In this document: positions 56,601 through 64,000 of the stretch, one piece after another | Position numbering within the stretch: position 1 is the stretch's first letter | Layout of the letters: every line of letters starts with the position of its first letter | Assembly: GCA_963930655.1 (NCBI GenBank) | Contig: OZ005617.1 | Coordinates: forward strand, 7,442,501-7,506,500 | Length of the DNA stretch: 64,000 nucleotides | Direction: 5' to 3' | Source: Myrica gale | Lineage: Eukaryota; Streptophyta; Magnoliopsida; Fagales; Myricaceae | Position numbers and translations under genes: made by a program | Notes under the pieces: model-generated | Database searches by the model: none | Told to the model about the DNA's origin: nothing | The model's input: the letters and a program-made list of their open reading frames with translations, nothing else

Positions 56601-57978
56601 TGACTCGACTAAAAATGATTAGCGAATTACTCCCAAGCGTAGGAGGTTGTCAAGTAATACTAGGGAAGTCCTAGGTCATCTCCACAAGGAATGATGTGTT
56701 TAATCTTTCATTCCAATCACCATTACGATAAGAGAAAACTATGTTCTATTTACAATGAAAATGGTATTTACAAAGGAAGAGGTTGGGTTTTAGGATACCA
56801 TCCATGATTTTTGAGATTTTTGAGTTGTGATCAATTTAAGTGCTAAGCGATTAATGAAGAGCTAACAAGCAAACATGATAATAAAATAGCATGAGATGGA
56901 GATGAAACTAGATAAACTCAAGTAGCTATCGAATAAACATCGTTTGACATTAAATCTGCTCTAAGAGACATTTCATCAAACACTTGGTACCCAGTTTCTA
57001 GCTAGTCACAAATCATTCATAACCATACTCAAACCAACTAACAAACTCAAACCTAAACACTAATCTAATATTAAGGAAGTGAAATAGAACTTAACAAAAC
57101 ATTTAATCATCCAACCAAATCAAAACTCAAATCTGGAATATAAATGCAACATAACATTCGGTCCACAAATGTTCTAAAACTGAAATGAAAATGCAAATAT
57201 AAATGAAGGTTCGATCAACACAACAACAAGAGAATGCAATAAAAATAACTCTAAAATAAAGAACTGAAAGCAACAAGTCTACTCTAAAAGCTATGAAAGA
57301 AAACAAGCCAAAAGCCACAAGCTCTTGGTCTCTACGGTAGCAGCAAAGGAAGAAAAAGCAAGGGAAAAGTCTTGGGAGCAAAGTGTTGGGAGTCTCAGCA
57401 GCCACCCAAAAGCCTTCTCTCCAAGCCAAAATGTAACCTTCGAACCCTCCCTTTTTTCATCCAAAATGTTATCTTTTAAACCTCCTTTTGGGGGGCTTCG
57501 GTCGTGACTCATCATCAATGACCTAGGGCTTCTTTTCGTTTTCCAAAAATGCCCTCAAATATAGCGTCAGACGTGTCGCGTTCGACCGGCGCTCGAGCAT
57601 CCTTTGAAGAAATTTACACAGAGTTGTAATGCTCGACCAGTGCTCGACGTACCGCTCGAGCACCCATGAATATTTTTAAACAAAGACCTCACGCTCGACC
57701 GGCGCTCGACGACAGCTCGACCGACTCTTTGATTCCAGCCTCCCTCTCACTTCCATGAACTCACTTCATCTCCATTGTTCATATGCAAAACATAAAAACA
57801 GAAGTTAATATAGGAAATATTCCAATCATATTTATGAAAATGGAGACATGAAAATATGATGAGAGGAGAGAAAGCAAATAACTTAAGATTACTCAATTAC
57901 ACTTGCTTTTGTCAAAATTAACAATTCGCCTCATACTAATGCCCAAAGCATAATTTTCTCATTTTCTAGTGGAAATGG
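56601..57978 (-). repeat. 5' LTR of element B, outer end truncated
   Basis: Starts TGACTCGACT and aligns with 38110-39130 plus 49185-49540. It stops at GGAAATGG (57971-57978), where the sequence passes into element A pol, lacking the last ~55 bases present at 49537-49591. Its uninterrupted 57600-57660 region shows the site where C later inserted in the other LTR. Confidence 0.93.
57575..57725. repeat. GCTCGAGC module array in the element B 5' LTR
   Basis: Three modules about 60 bases apart: CGTTCGACCGGCGCTCGAGC (57579), TGCTCGACCAGTGCTCGACG (57631) and ACGCTCGACCGGCGCTCGAC (57692), with linkers containing ACAGAG or CAAAGACC as in LTR D. Confidence 0.88.
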
Positions 57979-58557
57979 ATTTCTCTCTCTCGGGGTAGGC
58001 CTGGTAAATCCTCGGGAAATACCTCTGGAAATTCCCTCGCTATTGGAATTAACTCCAACTGTGACTCTTCTTCTTTAGTACCAATCACACTAGCCAAATA
58101 CCCATGACACCCTTTATGAAGTAATGATTGGCTTTTATTGCCGAGATCACACATATTGGTTTGAGACTCGACCCCTTAAAAGGGAACTCCACATCATCTA
58201 AAGGCTTAAAAATTACCTCTTTCTCGAAACAACATATGCTAGCATGATAAGCAGACAACCAATCCATTCTCAGGATGACATCAAAATCATACATATCAAG
58301 CAATATTAAATCTGCTAATAATTTTCTATTCTCAATGCAAATTTCACATGACTTAAGCACAAGACTCGCAATCAAAGTATCACCCATTGGAGTAGAACAG
58401 ACAACTGATAATCAAGCTGCTCAGGTTCTCTATCAGAATTTTTGGCAAATATTTGGGAGACGAAGGAATGAGTCGATCCCGTGTCAAACAACATTCTAGC
58501 ATACATAGACAAAATAGGAAGCATACCTGTCACCACCTCATCAGTAGCCTGACCATC
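57972..58557 (-). pseudogene. Element A pol, upstream part: protease and start of RT region
   Basis: After the Gag stop: DGQATDEVV..., the protease active site LFDTGSTHSFVS (about 58455-58495), a frameshift near 58385, DFDVILRMDWLSAYHASI, another frame change near 58100, and FPEVFPEDLPGLPREREIHF, where element B interrupts. About five codons between EIHF and PGTAPIS were lost at the junction. Confidence 0.9.
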
Positions 58558-59646
58558 CTAGGCTGATAAAGCATATACTCTTCCCGGAACCCTTTTTCCA
58601 GCATTATTATTCTGAGACGATGACGGATTCATGCTTTTATTTGTAGGGCACTCACGTGAAAAATGATCAGGTTGCTTGCAACTGTAGCACAACTTAACTC
58701 CAAAACGGCAGGGTTGTCCTTGATGATGCTTCTCGCAATTGGGACAAGGCCTCACATTTTCATGTTGAGTATTTTGTGTCCTGACATAACCACTATTGAA
58801 GGAATTCTTCTTATTATTGAAATTCTGCTCTTTGCCCTGCCCATCATTTGGCTCAAACCTTCTTTTCCTAGTATCGTTGACAACATCTCGGTGTTTGAAA
58901 TCTTCCTCTAATGCCATTGCTCTCTTCACTGTTTCAGTGTAACTATTAACTCCAGAAGCCAAAATGAGGTGACGGAACCTATCACTGAGACCCCTCTGAA
59001 ACTTTCGAACCCTTTTTCCTTCATCCGAAATTAAATGAGGTGCAAAGCGAGACAATTCCACAAATCTTGCAGCGTACTGCTCCACACTCATGGCCCCTTG
59101 AACCAAATCTGCGAATTCTCTTTCACGACGATCCTTGAAAATCTCTGGATAGTAAGTCTCATTGAACACTTCCTTAAACTTATCCCAAGTAATCGGAACA
59201 TCTTCACCAAGTTCTTCATTTAACAGTAACTCAGTGCCATCCCACCATCTTTCAGCAGCATCCTCCAAGACAAAAGTCGCGTATTTCACCTTCTGTGAAT
59301 CCGTGCATTTAAGAACTTTGAGTAATTTCTCTATCTTAGCTAACCATCTCTCAGCAGCGATTGGATCAGGCTCTCCCGTAAATATAGGAGGATTATGCTT
59401 CTTAAAATCTCCAAACGAACAACCCTCACGTGCAGTCCTATTTCCTCCTGTGGCCTCAGTAAGTCTAACAATGATCCGATTTCCCACCGCATCTACATCG
59501 TCCTCACTAGGAGTAACAGACCTTTCGTTCGAGGCAGACCTCTCATTACGGCTTGACTCTTCTTCCTCTAAAATTTCGTTCACAGCTCTCCTTCTTGGTC
59601 TTGCACCCCTAGGCGGCATCTTCTTCCTAAAATTCGTTTGGCTCAA
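58558..59646 (-). pseudogene. Element A Gag
   Basis: 362 codons. The basic N-terminus KKMPPRGARPRRRAVNE is usual for this group, followed by an acidic stretch. The gag domain shows PPIFTGEPDPIAAERWLAKI, LEDAAERWWDGTE, TWDKFKEVFNETYYP, GAMSVEQYAARFVELSRFAP and RKFQRGL. A zinc knuckle CYSCKQPDHFSREC lies near residues 316-329, with CPNCEKHHQGQPC before it. The stop TAG after YALSA interrupts a frame that continues into DGQATDE and the protease, so it is premature. The ATG at 59646, or the internal one before PPRG, could be the true start. Confidence 0.9.
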
Positions 59647-59900
59647 TTAGTAAAAGATAACCACCCCAAAGCCCAAATACAAGGAAGAAAAATGTAAAAT
59701 CTTGAACTCAACATATAACAACAAAAATACAAAATCCAAAAATCGCTTCTAAGATCAAAACCTATTGTAAATCAATATCAAGTCCTAGTTCAAATTTCAA
59801 TATCTCTCAAATACATCAACATATTCAACTTTAACCCTTTAATCCTATGCTCTGACTTTCATCAAAATCTTCCTAAGAGTCTACAGAATTATATACCTAT

Positions 59901-59912
59901 GCTCTGATACCA
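59901..59912 (-). other. Primer-binding site of element A, initiator tRNA-Met type
   Basis: The minus strand reads TGGTATCAGAGC, 2 bases inside the 5' LTR. Confidence 0.92.
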
Positions 59913-59914
59913 CC

Positions 59915-61227
59915 TGTAACACCCCGACCCAAAAGTCTAAATGGATAGCATACCGCTTGAAAATATCATCTCAACCAAGAGAAAAAAACTCATAAAAATT
60001 TATATTTCATCTTCAATAGTCAAAAAGAATCCCAACAGTTTAGTCAGAGCACTACTAAAACATAAATTCTTAAATATTTCTCTTAACAAGAGTCTCAATA
60101 AACAATAAAACTACTAAAGTCTCCAAAATAAAACAATTATTACTAGAGTCTCCAGATGACTCTTTATTCAAATATTTTGCATCTTGCAATTACTCTCAGA
60201 GATTTCAACTCACAATCTTTCTATCACCCACTGCCACCAACCTCTAAATCTGAACGATAGAAAATAAGTGGTGAGCTACAACTAGCTCAGTAAGTAGCAA
60301 GTAAATGAGGGTAGGGGAAAAAAACAATTTATCACAATAACTGAAATTCATAAATAAAACACTGTGAGTCATACCGAATCCAAAAATATCAGTTTGTAAC
60401 AAAAATTATCCAAGGCCACGCAATATAGGGAAATAACCAATGGTCACACAGACCTCCAGGCCACAAAGACCTCCAAATATTAGGCCACACAGACCTCCAG
60501 ATATTAGGCCACAAAGACCTCCAAATATTAGGCCACACAGACCGCAGAGATATATTGTTAGCGCAAAGACAATTTTCAAAGTATACTCACAAAATAAATA
60601 TATTCCAACAATCCAACATTTCAAGTTTGATATTTCAAACAAATTCATGAAATTTAAGCCATTTCATTTTTATCAAAAATTTGTTCATTTTCGCCATATA
60701 ATGAATCAAAACTATATAAAATAGTGCACGTTCTAAAAATCTATTTCACCAATGACAAGAGATTTAAATTTCGTACAAAGAAATATTTTTCAATCAATTT
60801 CATCTCACAGAATAATTAAATATTTCGTGCACTTAGATTCCACAAAATTTTAGAGGAATAAAATCTCATTGATAAGCCACTTACCTCGATGCTTCAAATG
60901 AGAGAAAGAGAATTTCGTGTAGAGAGAGAAAGAGGAGAGAGAGAGCTTCAAATGAGAGAAAACTCAAATATTGAGAGGAATTTTCGCAATTAACCTAGAT
61001 CTAAACTTAAAGATCTCTAAATGGGTTTAAAAAGGGCGAAAATTTCATCAAAAACCGTTCAAAATTCGAAAAGAAATCAAATTTTAAAACTTAAAAGATT
61101 CGCGTTGAAAACTGAACGTTTTTACGTTCAGTTTTCAAATGATGCTGCGGAAGGGATAATAACTTATCCCTCCACACCGTTTCATCTTTTGACTTTTCAA
61201 ACTTGTTTTTTTTTTTGAAGTATTACA
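59915..61227 (-). repeat. 5' LTR of element A (1,313 bp)
   Basis: TGTAACACCCCGACCC... to ...GAAGTATTACA, followed by target duplication AGGAG. It contains a 24-bp tandem repeat (60458-60545) absent from the shortened 3' LTR. Confidence 0.92.
60458..60545. repeat. 24-bp tandem repeat in the element A LTR
   Basis: About 3.6 copies of AGGCCACA(C/A)AGACCTCC then A(A/G)ATATT, with alternating variants (C/A, A/G) in successive units, suggesting doubling of a two-unit block. Confidence 0.9.
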
Positions 61228-62394
61228 AGGAGACCCTACTAGGGTTTTACTTAAAGAAATACCTAGCGTTGTAAGATGACCAACTAGAGGTCAAGAATAC
61301 TGACGATTTTGTATGATGAAATGTGAGTGATTGATTGATTACTCAATACGTCTAGTGAGCCTTTGAATAACACTAGTATGATCCATTGTAGGTTATGTGA
61401 CGTTCAACACTCAAGCAAGCGAAGGTAAGAAGAGCTTACGTTTGTAAGTGAAAATTGTAAGTGGAACTTACATCTGTAAGTAAAACTTACTTCTATGAAA
61501 CCTAGAATAATACGCAGCATGTTTTCATGAACAAGCATAACAGGTTTATAACCAAGCATGACAAGTTATTTCTCAACAAGCATGACATAATATATGTATT
61601 TGCATGAAAGCATGAAAGAAGTTTTTGTGCAAATGAAAACATGAAAGTTTTATGGGATCAAGAAAGTTTTATGAGATATTTGTCATCAAGCATGACACGT
61701 CATGAGCATTTGCATGATTTTCTTGAAAGAAAAAAAAAGTTTTGTGCAAATGAAAGTATGAGAAGCATTTTATGATAAGTTGATTACTCATCATCAAGCA
61801 TGACATGAGCACGTCATGAGCAATTGTATTTGCATTCATTTTTCTCATAAGGATGAAAAAGAAATTTTATGCAAATGAAAGTACGATTTTATGTTACAAA
61901 AAGTTAAGAGGCTAAACAAGATGGTCGGTACCGTACCAAGTTAAGAAGGTGCATCCATACTGAAGGACGTTTACGTGAAAGGTGGATGTCACCTAGGACA
62001 CTCATACCGAAGGATGCTTGCAAGAAGGATGGGTAGTCCATGAGGTATGTGCAATCACACTGAAGGATGCTTGCAAGAAGGTGTGAACCTCCAAGGGTCG
62101 TGTCTAGCCACTGAATGACGAATGCGAGAAGGTGTGCTAGCTCGACCATATGTAAGGTCCCCAAGGGAAATAGGGGTCAGTTCCAATAGGAACGCACAAC
62201 CCTGATGCCAGGGGTAAATGGAGCTCAAGTAGCCCATAAGATAAGGATTGGAAAGATTTTCCAAAAGCAAGAGCTTTATAAGTACATGTGATGTTTTTAA
62301 GAGCAAGTGCATGTGTATATGCAATCATGAGGCATACACGTGCATCAAAATTCATGATCATGCATGAATTACATAAGTTTACATGATATTTCAA

Positions 62395-62710
62395 GTTCAA
62401 GTTCATTATGATTTCAAGTTCATGATGATTTTCAAGTTTAAGTGCATGCTTATGATTTCAAGTTTAAGTGCATGCTTATGATTTCAAGTTCAAGTGCATG
62501 CTTAAGATTTCAAGTTCAAGTGCATGCTTATGATTTTAAGTTCATTATGATTTCAAGTTCATGATGATTTCAAGTTTTAGTGCATGCTTATGATTTCAAG
62601 TTCAAGTGCAGGCTTATGATTCCAAGTTCATGATTATGAGTTCAAGAACAAGTTCATGGTTTCAAACTCACGATTTCAAGTTCATATTTCCAAACCATGA
62701 TTTCAAGTCC
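62395..62710. repeat. Tandem array with GCATGC motif in LTR D
   Basis: About seven imperfect units of roughly 30 bases, consensus AAGTGCATGCTTATGATTTC followed by AAGTTC. Units vary by small deletions. The GCATGC/CATGCA core resembles the plant RY motif; function is unknown. Confidence 0.8.
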
Positions 62711-62999
62711 ATGTTTTAATTATAATTCCTTACTGAGTCTTTAGACTCACAGTTTTAAATTATATCATTCCAGATAACGTTTCAGGAGGGGAAATCTAGA
62801 AAAGGAACCGACGGGAATGACCTTTTTCTCTTTTGTTGTTCATTAGAGGATTAGATGTAAATTTTTGGATGAGCCGGCATGGGCCTCCATTGTGTGGTGG
62901 TCATGTGTTATTTGGCCTAGTCAAGTTTAGGGTTTTTTTAAACGATCGATATTCTGCAGTAGTAAGGTTAGATGTCAAGTATCCTAGTTGTGGTTAACA

Positions 63000-63729
63000 G
63001 AAGCAGGAGTTGGGGAGTTCATATGAAGCACTAAGGACGCTTGATTCAGGCAGCCTGTGTATGTATATATTTTGTTTACAAGGATTCAAGATGTATTATA
63101 AAGATGTTATGAGTAGGTCAATGTGAAGAGGATTTGATGGAATCCCTTAGATCATGTACTTCAATTGTGCAGCCATGTGATGTCATTAAGACGCTTATCC
63201 TATTTCGAGGAAGTCGTTTTGTGTAAGTTGTATTTTATAGTAAACTTCTTTGGCCGTCTCTATCAGTTATATGTTTTGTTTTCCACGTGGACCAATAAGT
63301 CCTAAGCATTAAATTGCACATCGTGAACGGTTAGTAAAATCTTCTCAAAATGATGGCATTTGGATGTGATGGGTCAGTGTAGATGGGTAGACGTTTGGAA
63401 TGTGCAACATGGAGTACCACCATTAGCTAAAATTATAGCGATACACGTCGAGATGGGATGGAAGCATGTGGACGGTCGTCTGAAATAGACGCATTTCAAT
63501 CATGCGCGGTCTATCGCAGCAAAGTAAGGATAGAAATAATTGACATAAATTCATCCATAACAAGCATTCATATATCAATCATTAGAGTCAAACAATTACA
63601 AAGATATATGAAAATACAATGAAATGGAATGTATTCTCTAGGTAAAAAGAGTACGACAAAAGTACATATATTTTTCACCCTTTGGCATCATCAAAAAGAG
63701 AGCAAGGTTAAGTAAAAGGAATGGTAATG
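63000..63729. other. Right flank of LTR D; no gene recognised
   Basis: Mixed sequence in which the LTR end could not be placed. No primer site, gag or conserved protein was seen. Confidence 0.4.
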
Positions 63730-64000
63730 TTAAGCTTGAGAACTCTGATGGGACAAGTACTCTTCCATGAAATCTGTCCACGTTTGACTGAACTAGTTAA
63801 GCCGAGCAATCATGTGGGGACGCAGATACCGATCTGAGTCATTGAAGACATTAACATGATGAGTAATAGTCGTAGCAGCACAGTTGATTGAGGTGATCAT
63901 GATATCTGTAGACTTCTTCAAATCATTTGTATGTCCTCTGAATATCTTCCACCAATCCCACATCATAGATTTACTAGTAACTAGGTGTCTAGTGCATACT
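63730..64000 (-). pseudogene. Unrecognised ORF running off the window edge
   Basis: One frame reads SMMWDWWKIFRGHTNDLKKS, then DIMITSINCAATTITHHVNV and DSDRYLRPHMIARLN, a stop (TAG at 63793-63795), then FSQTWTDFMEEYLSHQSSQA and a TAA at 63730-63732. Its residue mix looks like real coding sequence with one nonsense change, but I recognise no family. The 5' part is outside the window. Confidence 0.4.

Larger units (their letters stand above)
38110..57978 (-). mobile_element. Athila-like gypsy element B, inserted in element A pol and itself interrupted by element C
   Basis: The left end, TGACTCGACT at 38110, falls inside A's pol codons for LVPGTAPIS. The right end stops in A's codons for EREIHF at 57972-57978. 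The tRNA-Asp-type primer site, long single gag-pol frame and pol sequence are typical of the Athila/Tat branch, which lacks a chromodomain. Without C it is about 9.8 kb. The right LTR is missing its outer ~55 bases. Confidence 0.92.
34753..61227 (-). mobile_element. Gypsy element A (Tekay-like chromovirus), interrupted in pol by element B
   Basis: Both ends are TG...CA (TGTAACACCCC... to ...AGTATTACA) with matching 5-bp target duplications AGGAG (34748-34752 and 61228-61232). Left LTR 34753-35261, right LTR 59915-61227, PBS, gag, protease, then pol split by B, then chromodomain and PPT, all on the minus strand. Removing B leaves an element of normal gypsy order. Stops and frameshifts in gag and pol make it dead. 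Confidence 0.93.
33420..63000 (+). mobile_element. Gypsy LTR D (outermost), split by nested elements A, B and C
   Basis: It starts TGTGAGACCCGACCC at 33420 and continues to 34752, where element A interrupts it, then resumes at 61228 after A's target duplication. The right part (61900-62780) contains blocks that are the complement of element C's LTR, for example the CTGAAGGA(T/C)G repeats and TTACTGAGTCTTT near 62728, so D is a Tekay-like LTR on the plus strand. No primer site or gag follows. The right boundary is unresolved (about 62,900-63,300) and D may be a solo or truncated LTR. Its purine-rich part (33740-34010) gives meaningless open frames. Confidence 0.6.

Noticed and set aside
60406-60648. 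Minus-strand frame with repeated GLCGL units
   Set aside because: It is only the translation of the 24-bp tandem repeat in element A's LTR.
62900-63300. A precise right end of LTR D
   Set aside because: I looked for a terminal CA followed by the left flank ATGTA (33415-33419) or by a primer site; no candidate had both features.

Overview
The window is nuclear DNA from a flowering plant, most likely a eudicot: it is AT-rich, its introns have clean GT..AG borders, and it is almost entirely nested plant-type transposable elements. These are Ty1/copia and Ty3/gypsy LTR retrotransposons and CACTA (En/Spm) DNA transposons. I recognise one probable non-transposon gene, a small secreted eight-cysteine protein at 22865-23302. 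No rRNA, tRNA or CRISPR was seen, and the species cannot be named from the sequence.

Layout. (1) 1-1343: 5' end of a minus-strand copia element (gag and start of protease), with its primer site and LTR. (2) 1344-9054: CACTA element 1 on the plus strand, with the 3' exons of its TNP2-type transposase and a nearly intact second gene. It is split by a 4,082-bp solo LTR (4586-8667) with a perfect 5-bp target duplication. (3) 9055-13517: a decayed copia pol with its 3' LTR, an unassigned stretch, and a gypsy integrase tail with a possible LTR. (4) 13518-22676: CACTA element 2, plus strand and non-autonomous, carrying an extra plant-transposon-protein ORF in its 5' region and a recognisable 3' terminus at 22140. 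The two copies of a 200-225 bp sequence lie on either side of it. (5) 22865-23302: the eight-cysteine secreted protein gene. (6) 25080-31510: minus-strand CACTA remnants (elements 3 and 4), with a tandemly duplicated transposase segment and an impossible domain order. (7) 32711-63000: a four-level nest. A gypsy LTR (D) was hit by gypsy element A (34753-61227, target duplication AGGAG). A was hit in pol by Athila-like element B (38110-57978). B was hit in its 3' LTR by gypsy element C (39127-49184). (8) 63000-64000: mostly unassigned, with an unrecognised minus-strand ORF running off the edge.

How the parts work. In the LTR elements, Gag forms the particle, and Pol (protease, reverse transcriptase, RNase H, integrase) copies and inserts the element. 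Primer sites, polypurine tracts and LTRs are visible for A, B and C. In the CACTA elements, the TNP2-type transposase and the second Transposase_24-type protein would act on terminal and subterminal repeats, which are present as clusters of a GTTCGGACGG-like motif. Every element coding region is interrupted by stops or frameshifts. Many of the stops look like C-to-T or G-to-A changes, as expected from decay of methylated, silenced DNA.
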